Assembly (NCBI RefSeq): GCF_013340935.1
Contig: NZ_WHOS01000039.1
Coordinates: 1 to 64,000 of the forward strand
From: Azospirillum melinis
GTDB taxonomy: Bacteria > Pseudomonadota > Alphaproteobacteria > Azospirillales > Azospirillaceae
Length of the DNA: 64,000 nucleotides
Direction: 5' to 3'
Positions 26,120-34,103 of the stretch are shown here, piece by piece. Under the pieces are notes generated by a model, which was not told the origin of the DNA, searched no databases, and was given only the letters and a program-made list of their open reading frames with translations. The position numbers and the translations under genes are program-made. Within the stretch, counting starts at the first letter, position 1; each line of letters starts with the position of its first letter.

Positions 26120-26371
26120 TTAGAAGCGGCTGACTTCGTAGACCTTCCGGACATGGTCGGTCTCGCGGTAGCCCGTGGAGGTCGTCTCTGCCGGCGCGGC
26201 CTCGGCCGTTCCGCTGGTGGCGGTCACGCCGGCCGCAACGGCACCCAGCGCGCCGACGCCGAGGCCGGCGGCGCGGAACAGGTCGCGACGGGCGAGCCCC
26301 TTGTCCGTGCCCTGCGTATCCTTGCCCTGTTTGACAGCTTCATCAGTGGCTTTGACCGCGTTCCGCGTCAT
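26120..26371 (-). CDS. Formate dehydrogenase region Tat-target protein
   Basis: Predicted 83 aa. A charged N-terminus leads into a twin-arginine motif and hydrophobic stretch (LARRDLFRAAGLGVGALGAV), then a short exported tail ending ETDHVRKVYEVSRF. Small proteins of this kind regularly sit just upstream of fdhA in proteobacteria and are named for that context. The role is unknown; because it has a Tat signal but almost no mature domain, escort or assembly of the enzyme is a reasonable guess. Thirteen bases separate it from fdhA. Confidence 0.88.
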   Translation of the reverse strand: MTRNAVKATDEAVKQGKDTQGTDKGLARRDLFRAAGLGVGALGAVAAGVTATSGTAEAAPAETTSTGYRETDHVRKVYEVSRF

Positions 26372-26387
26372 GGCTTCGCTCCTCACT

Positions 26388-27014
26388 TCAGGCCGCAAGG
26401 TCGAAGGCGCGCGCCTCGACCGCCAGAAAACTCCGTCCGACCGCACCGACCGCCCGATAGAAGCGGGCCGACGGCGAGGTCTCCAAATCCGCAAAGAACC
26501 GCCCGGCCCAGGAACCGACGTGGCGGTCGAAAAAGGCCCGCTGCCCGTCGAGACCGACGATGTCGCCATCCTCCGGCGCAAACTCGCCGCCGATCAGGCC
26601 GGCCATCATCTCGCACAGGGCGGCGATGTGGTCCTCCGGCTCCGTCACGCCGTCAGCGCGGGCGATGCCCAGCCGCGCCATGGCGACGCGCAGCTCCGCC
26701 AACGGCTTCTCGTTCAGGAAACCGGTCAGGTAGAAGGATCCGTAGGGGGTGCGCTCGCTGCCGCCGACGCCGATGAAGAGGGTGGTGAACTCTTCCTCCA
26801 CCGCCGCCGGGTCACTGTCGCGTGCCGCTTCGGCCAGCCGGTCGAGGGCTGCACCGAACTCGCCGCCCTCCCCCGCGAGATCGCCCAGAGCGGCCAGGAA
26901 CGCCGCATCGGGCGCCCGCGCGAACAGGCGCGCCAGCAGGGCATAGACCTGCGCACGGAACAGTTCTTCCTCCGCCACCGCGGGGGGGACGATGTGATCG
27001 ACGGCGCTGGACAC
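26388..27014 (-). CDS. TorD/DmsD-family molecular chaperone for formate dehydrogenase
   Basis: Predicted 208 aa, all helical. TorD-like chaperones bind the Tat signal of molybdoenzymes and hold them for cofactor insertion. Family features include FTTLFIGVGGSERTPYGSFYLTG and the E-P-E-D-H-I segment (TEPEDHIAALCEMMAGLIG). Start is the GTG at 27014, ten bases after GGAGGAG; a TTG at 27023 would lie too near that site. It opens the minus-strand run TorD, Tat-target, fdhA, fdhB, lipoprotein, fdhC. Confidence 0.9.
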   Translation of the reverse strand: MSSAVDHIVPPAVAEEELFRAQVYALLARLFARAPDAAFLAALGDLAGEGGEFGAALDRLAEAARDSDPAAVEEEFTTLFIGVGGSERTPYGSFYLTGFLNEKPLAELRVAMARLGIARADGVTEPEDHIAALCEMMAGLIGGEFAPEDGDIVGLDGQRAFFDRHVGSWAGRFFADLETSPSARFYRAVGAVGRSFLAVEARAFDLAA

Positions 27015-27413
27015 GTGCCGCAAACTCCTCCCGGAAACGCAAGACAGGGGCGTCGGCGTCCGCGGTCACGCCGCGCGCCGTTTTTGGAACCGACCCTTGC
27101 ACCCCTTTTGATGCACCTGCGAAAAGCTGTTGCCTTACAGTGGCTTAGCAATCCGCAGACTGACAATAGAAGGACTGAACCTATCCTTTTGTCAACCAAG
27201 GACGCACCCGGAAGTGGGGACAAATGAAACTTTATCGCGGCGCTATGCTCGCGGTAACAGAGCGCCCCTTCGTTTTGAGGGTGTCCAAAACGGCGCGACG
27301 ATCCGTCGCATTCTGGGAGTGGATTTGCGAGGGCCGAAAGTCCCCTCTCCCGTCCCGGGAGAGGGAAGGGGCCCACCGCAACGCGGCGGGAAGGGTGAGG
27401 GGAGTACCAAGGA
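27015..27413. other. Gene-free stretch between the TorD-like gene and DUF3306
   Basis: This 399-bp stretch separates two minus-strand gene runs. From 27015 to about 27250 it is AT-richer and holds a candidate promoter for the formate dehydrogenase genes; from 27340 it consists of a two-armed repeat that continues into the DUF3306 gene. No gene was found. Short runs of codons after 27224 have no recognisable product. Confidence 0.45.
27165..27195 (-). promoter_or_regulatory. Candidate promoter of the formate dehydrogenase operon
   Basis: On the minus strand TTGACA (27195-27190) is followed after 19 bases by TCTATT (27170-27165). The -35 is a perfect consensus; the -10 is weak and the spacing long. 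It lies about 150 bases before the TorD-like gene. No activator site could be recognised. Confidence 0.35.
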
Positions 27414-27494
27414 TCAGGTAGGTTCGGGCCTCTTGGACTCCCCCTCACCCTCCCCACTTCGTGGGTCCCCTCCCTCTCCCAGGACGGGAGAGGG
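27340..27494. repeat. Inverted pair of GC-rich intergenic repeats
   Basis: Two copies of one element face each other. Copy A (27340-27402) begins CCCCTCTCCCGTCCCGGGAG and ends GGGTGAGGGG; copy B (27441-27494) is its inverted, diverged counterpart; a 38-base spacer separates them. A related pair lies at 57069-57176. These look like the dispersed REP-like repeats common between genes in high-GC proteobacteria. Copy B is read as codons by the DUF3306 gene. Confidence 0.85.
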
Positions 27495-27947
27495 CTCTCT
27501 ACCCTCCGCCACCTCGTCCAGCGTGTCGAGGAAGCCCTTGCCGACGCGGTAGAGGGTCTTCACCGGCACCCCGCCGGTGAACAGGCTGGCATAATCGTCG
27601 GCGTAGTCCTTCAGCCCGTCGTCGTTGGCGTAGATCGGGTCCGAAGTCCACAGCTTGCGCAGGGCCTGACGGTGCAAGTCCTCCGGCACCTCGGCGCGCA
27701 GGAAGGGGGTGAAGTCGGACTCGCCGGTCAACTCCTCGACCGGTGGCAGGTCCTTCAGCGGATCATCGGCCTCGGCTTCCGGTGAGGCAGCATCGGCCGG
27801 GCATTCCTCGACGGCGACTGCGGGAAGCTCCGCAGCCTCCTCGACTGGCGGAACGACGGCCGGCGCCACCTCCACCGGGACTGGCTCCAGCTTGACCGCC
27901 GTACGCTTCAGACGCGACCAGCGCGACAGGAAGGCTTCGCCGCTCAC
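27414..27947 (-). CDS. DUF3306 protein with a repeat-encoded C-terminus
   Basis: Predicted 177 aa. DUF3306 genes accompany formate dehydrogenase and DUF3305 genes; the function is not known. The N-terminus (SGEAFLSRWSRLKR) and the block TPFLRAEVPEDLHRQALRKL with KLWTSDPIYANDDGLKDYADDY are the recognisable family parts; between them is an acidic, Pro/Ala/Glu-rich low-complexity linker (about 20-85). The last 28 or so residues (REPSPVLGEGGDPRSG onward) are translated from a dispersed intergenic repeat, and the stop falls in the repeat's spacer, so the native stop was apparently lost. Start ATG overlaps the DUF3305 stop by four bases. Confidence 0.85.
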   Translation of the reverse strand: MSGEAFLSRWSRLKRTAVKLEPVPVEVAPAVVPPVEEAAELPAVAVEECPADAASPEAEADDPLKDLPPVEELTGESDFTPFLRAEVPEDLHRQALRKLWTSDPIYANDDGLKDYADDYASLFTGGVPVKTLYRVGKGFLDTLDEVAEGREPSPVLGEGGDPRSGEGEGESKRPEPT

Positions 27948-28462
27948 CGCCGCCCCTCCTCCTTCTCGAAGTGGCGCTTGCGCTCGCGCTTGTGGAAGGG
28001 AACGTCGACATGGTGCTGCTCGACGAAGTCGCGAACCAGCGCGATCACCTCCGCCGGCATCGGCACCGTCTCCACCACATCGGCCCCGATCTGATAGCCC
28101 TCCCCTTCATGGGCCGACGCGGTGACCGTGAAGGGCACCAGTTCCTCCCCATCACCGGAGCCCGCACCGGGACGCATCACCACCCACAGCCGCGGCGGGT
28201 CCTGCGACAGGTTCAGGCGGTAGCCCTCGGTGTCGGTGCGGAACAGCTCCAGCGTCAGGGTGGCGGCGTGGCTGTGGCTCCAGCCGTCGCCCTCCATCAG
28301 CAGGCGGCCGGGCGGCTCGACCGGGCCGGCGCCGGGGATGACCGAGACCGGGCGCCAGCTCCAGTCGGCCCAGGCGGTGACGCCGCGGCGGCGCTCCACC
28401 ACGATGCCCAACGGTATGGTCTCGATGCGCTCGAGAGCTTGGGTAACGGGCTTGTCCGTCAT
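27944..28462 (-). CDS. DUF3305 protein of the formate dehydrogenase cluster
   Basis: Predicted 172 aa. It has the DUF3305 opening (IPLGIVVERRRGVTAWADWSW then PVSVIPG) and the central LELFRTDTEGYRLNLSQDPPRLWVVMR strand region. The family is found almost only beside molybdenum formate dehydrogenases and has no assigned activity. Four-base ATGA overlaps on both sides (with mobA before and DUF3306 after) show it belongs to one transcript with the maturation genes. Confidence 0.9.
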   Translation of the reverse strand: MTDKPVTQALERIETIPLGIVVERRRGVTAWADWSWRPVSVIPGAGPVEPPGRLLMEGDGWSHSHAATLTLELFRTDTEGYRLNLSQDPPRLWVVMRPGAGSGDGEELVPFTVTASAHEGEGYQIGADVVETVPMPAEVIALVRDFVEQHHVDVPFHKRERKRHFEKEEGRR

Positions 28463-29106
28463 GACGCATGTCCCGACGCCAGCAGGCGTTCCGCCTCGGC
28501 CAGATCCTCCGGCCGGTTGGTGTTGAAGAAGGGATCGACAGGATTGGCCGGATCGAGGGCGAAGTCGGCGACGGCCAGCCGGTAGCGGGCGGTCCAGGCA
28601 TCGACCTTGCGCATGCCCTCCTCCACCATGGCACGGCGCAGGTCGCCGGCCAGACGGATCGGCCACAGCCCGAAGACCGGATGCTCCTGCCCGCCCGACC
28701 GGGCACAGGCGAGGTCGGCGCCCTCATGCTCCAGCGCCGCCACCATGCGGGTGACGAGGTCGCGCGGGATGAAGGGCGCGTCGGTGGCGAAGCTGGCGAC
28801 CCAGGCGATGCCGGGGGCGGTGCCGCGCATCCACTCCATGCCGGTCAGCACGCCGGCGAGCGGGCCGGCATAGCCCTCCACCACATCGGCGGCGACCGGC
28901 AAATGGAGATGGGCGAAACGGCCCGGATCGCCGTTGGCGTTCAACACCAGCGGCCCGACCTGCGGCCGGACGGTGGCGACGATGCGTTCCAGGATACTGC
29001 GGTCGCCCAGCGGGCGCAGGCACTTGTCGCCGCCGCCCATCCGGCGCGACAGGCCGCCGGCCAGCAGGACGCCCCCGATATCCGGGTGAATGGAGTTAGT
29101 CGTCAT
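28459..29106 (-). CDS. mobA: Molybdenum cofactor guanylyltransferase
   Basis: Predicted 215 aa. MobA joins GMP from GTP to molybdopterin, giving the MGD form used by formate dehydrogenase. The nucleotide-binding loop LAGGLSRRMGGGDK and the later SFATDAPFIPRDL (metal-binding aspartate) are present. The ATG at 29106 has AAGGGA upstream. It overlaps fdhD by 11 bases and DUF3305 by four, so cofactor synthesis is coupled to enzyme maturation here. Confidence 0.93.
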   Translation of the reverse strand: MTTNSIHPDIGGVLLAGGLSRRMGGGDKCLRPLGDRSILERIVATVRPQVGPLVLNANGDPGRFAHLHLPVAADVVEGYAGPLAGVLTGMEWMRGTAPGIAWVASFATDAPFIPRDLVTRMVAALEHEGADLACARSGGQEHPVFGLWPIRLAGDLRRAMVEEGMRKVDAWTARYRLAVADFALDPANPVDPFFNTNRPEDLAEAERLLASGHAS

Positions 29107-29977
29107 CGCGGCTTCCCTTGCGTCCATGCCGGCGATCCTCGTCGTCGGCCCCCGCGGCATCGGTGTCGAAGACCAGACGGTCGGTGCCGGCCAGCGCGAT
29201 GAAGCGCCTGCCCTTGGCCCGGCCGACCAGCGTCAGGTTGGCCTGCCGCGCCAGCTGCACGCCCCAGGCTGTGAAGCCGGAGCGCGAAACCAGGATCGGA
29301 ATGCCCATCTGCACCGTCTTGATGACCATCTCAGAGGTCAGGCGGCCGGTGGTGTAGAAAATCTTGTCCGACGCGGAAATGCCGTTCAGGTGCATGTAGC
29401 CGGCGACCTTGTCCACCGCATTGTGGCGGCCGACATCCTCCATGTAGACCAGCGGCCTATCCTCCTGGCACAGCACGCTGCCATGGATGGCGCCGGCCTC
29501 CAGATAGAGGCTGGGCTGCAGGTTGATCTGCTTCGACAGCGCGTAGATCCACGAGGTGCGCAGCCGCACATCGGCCGGCAGGCTGACGGATTCGAAGGTT
29601 TCCATCACATCGCCGAAGGCGGTCCCCTGGGCACAGCCGGAGGTCAGCGTCTTCTTTTTCAGCTTGGCCTCGAAATCGGTCGCGCGCTCGGTGCGGACGA
29701 CGACGGTATCGGTCTCCTCGTCCACGTCGATGCCGGTGATGCGGTCGTCGCGCCGCAGCATGTTCTGGTTCAGCAGATAGCCGACGGCCAGACAGTCGGG
29801 ATAGTCGCCGATCGTCATCATGGTGACGATCTCCTGCCCGTTCAGGTACAGGGTCAGCGGCCGTTCCACCGTCACGGCGGTCTCGATCTCGCGGCCGTCC
29901 TGGTCCAGGCCGCGGACGCGCTCGGTCAGCTTGGGATTCGCCGGGTCCGGCGCTATGGTGAAGGTCTTCAGGCTCAT
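29096..29977 (-). CDS. fdhD: Formate dehydrogenase accessory sulfurtransferase FdhD
   Basis: Predicted 293 aa from the ATG at 29977 (an ATG at 29989 is equally possible). FdhD passes sulfur from a cysteine desulfurase to the Mo centre. The family's GDYPDCLAVGYLLNQ, EDVGRHNAVDKVAGYM and TTGRLTSEMVIK motifs are clear. Where many members have a SGC-x2-CG pair, this one has SGCAQGTAF: the first cysteine remains and the second is glycine. The C-terminus adds a charged tail of about 25 residues. It is divergent from tupB with an 86-bp shared control region. Confidence 0.92.
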   Translation of the reverse strand: MSLKTFTIAPDPANPKLTERVRGLDQDGREIETAVTVERPLTLYLNGQEIVTMMTIGDYPDCLAVGYLLNQNMLRRDDRITGIDVDEETDTVVVRTERATDFEAKLKKKTLTSGCAQGTAFGDVMETFESVSLPADVRLRTSWIYALSKQINLQPSLYLEAGAIHGSVLCQEDRPLVYMEDVGRHNAVDKVAGYMHLNGISASDKIFYTTGRLTSEMVIKTVQMGIPILVSRSGFTAWGVQLARQANLTLVGRAKGRRFIALAGTDRLVFDTDAAGADDEDRRHGRKGSRDDD

Positions 29978-30063
29978 GGTCGGGCTCATGCGCGCGAGTG
30001 TGGGCGAGCGGCGTCCGTCGGACAAGCCCTCGCCGAAGTTATTCGAACAGTGATTTGGACTTC

Positions 30064-30765
30064 ATGCAGGATTTTTCCCAAGCCCTGGCCGTGGCTTTTT
30101 CCATGATCCTGTCGATGGACGGCGCGCTGATGCGGATCATCGGCCTGTCGTTGCGGGTCAGCCTGTCCGCCGTCGCCGTTGCCACCCTGATCGGCCTGCC
30201 GCTGGGTGCCGCCGTCGCGGCGCTCAGATTTCCCGGCCGCCGGGCTGTCGCCGTCGCGCTGAACACCATGATGGGACTGCCACCGGTGGTGGTCGGGCTG
30301 GTGGTCTATCTGCTGCTGTCGCGCTCCGGTCCGTTCGGAGTGCTGGGGCTGCTGTTCACGCCGACGGCGATGATCGTCGCCCAGACGGTGATGATCGTGC
30401 CCATCGTCGCGTCGCTCGCCCGCCAGACGGTGGAGGATCTGCTGGTCGAGTATGACGACCTGCTGCGCGTCACCGGAGCGAGTCCCCTGAGGCGTATGAC
30501 CACCCTGCTGGCGGAGGCGCGCTGGAGCCTCGTCACCACGGTGCTGGCCGGTTTCGGCCGCGCCTCGGCGGAGGTCGGGGCGGTGATGATCGTCGGCGGC
30601 AACATCGAGCAGGTCACCCGCGTCATGACCACCGCCATCGCGCTGGAGACCAGCAAGGGCGACCTGCCGATGGCGCTGGGGCTGGGGCTGGTGCTGATGA
30701 CCCTGTCGCTGGCGGTGAACCTCACGGCATCGCTGCTGAAGGAGACGGCGGCCAGACCGGCCTGA
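30064..30765 (+). CDS. tupB: Tungstate-type ABC transporter permease
   Basis: Predicted 233 aa with five to six membrane helices. The coupling loop EYDDLLRVTGASPLRRMTTL (contact to the ATPase) is of the TupB type, as is MMGLPPVVVGLVVYLLLSRS. It forms the membrane channel for the oxyanion bound by the following gene's product. No gene for the ATPase TupC is adjacent; the polyferredoxin gene follows instead. The start at 30064 gives a short hydrophilic N-terminus before helix one. Confidence 0.88.
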   Translation: MQDFSQALAVAFSMILSMDGALMRIIGLSLRVSLSAVAVATLIGLPLGAAVAALRFPGRRAVAVALNTMMGLPPVVVGLVVYLLLSRSGPFGVLGLLFTPTAMIVAQTVMIVPIVASLARQTVEDLLVEYDDLLRVTGASPLRRMTTLLAEARWSLVTTVLAGFGRASAEVGAVMIVGGNIEQVTRVMTTAIALETSKGDLPMALGLGLVLMTLSLAVNLTASLLKETAARPA

Positions 30766-30891
30766 GCCCCTGCCCGGCTGCGACCCCGTTGTGGTCCGGC
30801 TGTGGAGTGGAAAAGATCGGGCAGGCCTTTGCACCCACGGCCCGACTGCGCTATGCCAGCCGGGCAACAACGATGTGGGAGGAATTGAAGG

Positions 30892-31743
30892 ATGCTGCGC
30901 CGTTCATTCGTGCTGGGCTTTGCCGCCGCCGTGGCCGTGACCGGTCTGGTCCAGGTTGCCGCCCCGTCGGCAGCATCGGCCGCCGACCGCTTCATCACGG
31001 TGGCCTCCACCACCTCGACCGAGGATTCGGGCCTGTTCGGCTCGCTCCTGCCGAAATTCACCGCCAAGACCGGCATCGAGGTGCGGGTCGTCGCCAAGGG
31101 CACCGGCCAGGCCATCGACCTCGCCAAGCGCGGCGACGCCGACGTGCTGTTCGTCCACCACAAGCCGTCGGAGGACAAGTTCGTCGCCGAAGGCTTTGCC
31201 ACCGTGCGCAAGCCGGTGATGTACAACGACTTCGTCATCGTCGGCCCGTCCAGCGACCCGGCCGGCGTCAAGGGCAGCAAGGACGTCGCCCAGTCCCTGT
31301 CGAAGATCGCCGGGGCCAAGGCGCCCTTCGTGTCGCGCGGCGACGACAGCGGCACGCACAAGGCCGAACTGTCCTTGTGGAAGACCGCCAACCTCGACCC
31401 GACCAAGGCGGATGGCGGCTGGTACCGCTCCATCGGCCAGGGCATGGGGCCGACGCTGAACACCGCCGCCGCGATGAACGGCTATGCCCTGACCGACCGC
31501 GGCACCTGGCTGAACTTCAAGAACCGCGGCCCGCTGACGGTGCTGGTCGAGGGCGACAAGCGCCTGTTCAACCAGTATGGCGTGATGCTGGTCAACCCGG
31601 CCAAGTTCGCCCACGTCAAGGCGGCCGACGGCCAGGCCTTCGTCGACTGGCTGGTCTCCGCCGAGGGGCAGAAGGCCATCGCCGACTACCAGATCAACGG
31701 CGAGCAGCTGTTCTTCCCGAACGCCAACGAGCCGGGGGCGTAA
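30892..31743 (+). CDS. tupA: Tungstate-type substrate-binding protein
   Basis: Predicted 283 aa with a clear signal peptide (about 1-30, ending AASAA). The mature N-terminus carries the oxyanion-binding VASTTSTEDSGLF of TupA proteins, with further ligand-loop sequence in VSRGDDSGTHKAE. Specificity for tungstate over molybdate is inferred from the TupA-type motif. A GGGAGGAATTGAAGG stretch provides a strong ribosome binding site. Placement beside fdh and mob genes suggests that it feeds metal to the formate dehydrogenase. Confidence 0.9.
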   Translation: MLRRSFVLGFAAAVAVTGLVQVAAPSAASAADRFITVASTTSTEDSGLFGSLLPKFTAKTGIEVRVVAKGTGQAIDLAKRGDADVLFVHHKPSEDKFVAEGFATVRKPVMYNDFVIVGPSSDPAGVKGSKDVAQSLSKIAGAKAPFVSRGDDSGTHKAELSLWKTANLDPTKADGGWYRSIGQGMGPTLNTAAAMNGYALTDRGTWLNFKNRGPLTVLVEGDKRLFNQYGVMLVNPAKFAHVKAADGQAFVDWLVSAEGQKAIADYQINGEQLFFPNANEPGA

Positions 31744-31915
31744 GGAGCCGCGGGTTCCTGCGATCCTGCCGTCCGGAAGGGTCGCGGGAACCGTCCAGCC
31801 GGTGTTTGTCCGGACCGCCCCTGACAAGATTCCCATTCCCATCACCCTGCATTCCCCCATATGAGTGTCCTCAGGCCAGGGGCGTCAGCCCCAAGCGACA
31901 GGAGTTTTGGGGACG

Positions 31916-33970
31916 ATGAAGATCGGCGAACGGACGGTGCTCGTCTGCGATTGTGCGCACAGCATCGCGCTGGACGGGACGGCGCTGGGCAAGGCTTGCG
32001 GCGAGGGCGGCACCCCCACCGTGCACACCCAGCTCTGCCGGGCGCAGCTCGACCGTTTCGAGGCGGCGGTCGCCACCGGCCAGCCGCTGCTGGTCGCCTG
32101 CACGCAGGAAGCGCCGCTGTTTGCCGAGATCGCGGCGGAAGTGGCACCCGACACCTCCCTGACCTTCACCAACATCCGCGAGCGCGCCGGCTGGTCCGAC
32201 GAGGGCGCCCAGGCGCTGCCGAAGATCGCGGCGTTGCTGGCCGAGGCCGCCCTGCCGATCCCGCCCACCGGTGCGCTGACCCTGACCTCCCAGGGGACCT
32301 GTCTGGTCTATGGCAACGACGAGCGCGCCATCGAGGCAGGCCGCGAACTGACCAAGCGGCTGGACGTCACCGTTCTGCTGACCAGTGCCAGGGACATCCC
32401 GCCGCCGCCGGTGATGGATGCGGCGATCTTCCGCGGCCGAATCCGCAGCGCCCGCGGCTGGGTCGGCGCCTTCGAGATCGTGGTGGACGACTATGCCCCG
32501 GCCCTGCCCTCCTCCCGCGGCGCTCTGGGCTTCGAGCCGGTGCGGCAGGGAGCGTCGGCCCGCTGCGACCTGATCCTCGACCTGACCGGCGGCACGCCGC
32601 TGTTCCCCGACCACAAGCGCCGCGACGGCTATCTGCGGCCCGATCCCAACAGCCCGGCGCAGGTCGCCAAGGCGCTGCTGGACATCGCCGATCTGGTCGG
32701 CGAGTTCGAAAAGCCGCGCTTCGTCGACTTCAAGGCCGATCTCTGCGCCCATTCGCGCAGCCGCAAGACCGGCTGCACCCGCTGCCTGGACGTCTGTCCG
32801 ACCGGGGCGATCACGCCGAACGGCGACCATGTCGCCATCGACCCGCATGTCTGCGCCGGCTGCGGATCCTGTGCCGCGGTCTGCCCGACCGGTGCTGCGA
32901 CCTACGCCCTGCCGCCGGCCGCCACCGTCTACGAGCGGCTGCGCACACTGCTGTCCACCTATCGCAAGGCCGGCGGCGCCGCACCGGCACTGCTGATCCA
33001 CGATCCGCGCCATGGCGACGCGCTGGTCGGCATGATGGCGCGGCATGGCCGCGGCCTGCCGGCCCGCGTGCTGCCCTTCGCATTGAACGAGGTGACGCAG
33101 GTCGGCTTCGACCTGTTCGCCCTGGCGCTGGCCTATGGCTGCACCCATGTCCGCCTGCTGACCGGACCGGAGAACGACGGCGAGACCGCCGGCCTCGCCT
33201 CGCAGATCGGGCTGGCGGAGGCCGCCTTCAGCGGGCTCGGCTACGGCTCCGGCCGGGTGGCGGTGATCGACGCCGCCGATCCCGACGCGGTGGCGGACGA
33301 GCTGTGGGCCCTGCCCGCCGACGCGGTCGAGCCGGGGATGTTCCTGCCGATGGGGCCGAAGCGCACGGTCACCATGCTGGCGCTGCGCCATCTGCACAAG
33401 GCCGCCCCGGCCCCGGTGGAGGTTCTGCCCTTGCCGCCGGGTGCGCCCTTCGGCCGGGTATCGGTGGCTGTGGAGGGCTGCACCCTGTGCCTGTCCTGCG
33501 TCGGCGCCTGCCCGACCGGGGCGCTGCTGGACAATGCCGACAAGCCGATGCTGTCCTTCGCCCAGGACGCCTGCGTCCAGTGCGGCCTGTGCAAGACCAC
33601 CTGCCCGGAGAAGGTCATCTCCCTGGTGCCGGAGATCGACTTCCGCGACCAGGCCCGCGGCGCCGCGGTGGTGAAGGAGGAGGAGCCCTTCTGCTGCGTG
33701 TCCTGCGGCAAGCCCTTCGCCACCAAATCCTCCATCGAGAAGATCGTGACGACGCTGGCGGGCAAGCACTGGATGTTCGCCACGCCGGAGGCCGCCAACC
33801 GCATCCGCATGTGCGAGGACTGCCGCGTCCGCGATCAGTTCGAACGCGGCAACGAGCCGTTCGCCCTGGGCCAGCGGCCGGTGCCGCGCACCACCGACGA
33901 CGATTTGCGCGAACGCGAGGAAGCCGAACGGAACGCACAACCGGCGGCGGTGCGGCAAAAGCTGATGTGA
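31916..33970 (+). CDS. Large 4Fe-4S polyferredoxin-like protein of the formate dehydrogenase cluster
   Basis: Predicted 684 aa, no membrane segment. The N-terminal 260 residues have no recognised fold. Ferredoxin-type cluster motifs follow: CTRCLDVCP, CAGCGSCAAVCP (about 285-325), then after a 200-residue middle domain CTLCLSCVGACP and CVQCGLCKTTCP (about 520-565). Two Cys-x2-Cys pairs near the end (CVSCG and CEDC) look like a zinc or fifth metal site. Proteins of this layout are found with DUF3305/DUF3306 formate dehydrogenases; electron transfer during maturation or to a soluble partner is inferred. The ATG at 31916 has GGAG about 17 bases and GGGGACG immediately upstream. Confidence 0.85.
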   Translation: MKIGERTVLVCDCAHSIALDGTALGKACGEGGTPTVHTQLCRAQLDRFEAAVATGQPLLVACTQEAPLFAEIAAEVAPDTSLTFTNIRERAGWSDEGAQALPKIAALLAEAALPIPPTGALTLTSQGTCLVYGNDERAIEAGRELTKRLDVTVLLTSARDIPPPPVMDAAIFRGRIRSARGWVGAFEIVVDDYAPALPSSRGALGFEPVRQGASARCDLILDLTGGTPLFPDHKRRDGYLRPDPNSPAQVAKALLDIADLVGEFEKPRFVDFKADLCAHSRSRKTGCTRCLDVCPTGAITPNGDHVAIDPHVCAGCGSCAAVCPTGAATYALPPAATVYERLRTLLSTYRKAGGAAPALLIHDPRHGDALVGMMARHGRGLPARVLPFALNEVTQVGFDLFALALAYGCTHVRLLTGPENDGETAGLASQIGLAEAAFSGLGYGSGRVAVIDAADPDAVADELWALPADAVEPGMFLPMGPKRTVTMLALRHLHKAAPAPVEVLPLPPGAPFGRVSVAVEGCTLCLSCVGACPTGALLDNADKPMLSFAQDACVQCGLCKTTCPEKVISLVPEIDFRDQARGAAVVKEEEPFCCVSCGKPFATKSSIEKIVTTLAGKHWMFATPEAANRIRMCEDCRVRDQFERGNEPFALGQRPVPRTTDDDLREREEAERNAQPAAVRQKLM

Positions 33971-34069
33971 CGCCGAGACCCCTTGATCGCCGTCAAAGTC
34001 GGCATACCGTGATGTGGAATACACTCCCGTCACCGTTGCACATGGTGCGTGTGACGAACATATACTGTG

Positions 34070-34088
34070 GTGGCCCGTCAGCGGCCAC
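34070..34088 (+). promoter_or_regulatory. Short hairpin in front of moaA
   Basis: GTGGCC (34070-34075) pairs with GGCCAC (34083-34088) around a 7-base loop, ending two bases before the moaA ribosome binding site (CTGGAG). It could affect translation. It does not have the size or shape of a molybdenum cofactor riboswitch. Confidence 0.35.
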
Positions 34089-34103
34089 CCCTGGAGTCCA
34101 GCG

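Noticed and set aside
22879..26133. Open frame of over 1000 codons opposite fdhA
   Set aside because: fdhA is intact and recognisable on the minus strand; the opposite frame has no domain and arises from codon bias.
29096..29106. Frameshift between fdhD and mobA
   Set aside because: The 11-base overlap joins two complete, independently recognisable proteins; this is normal coupling.
33971..34103. Molybdenum cofactor riboswitch in front of moaA
   Set aside because: The region is short and shows only one small hairpin, not the multi-stem architecture of that RNA.
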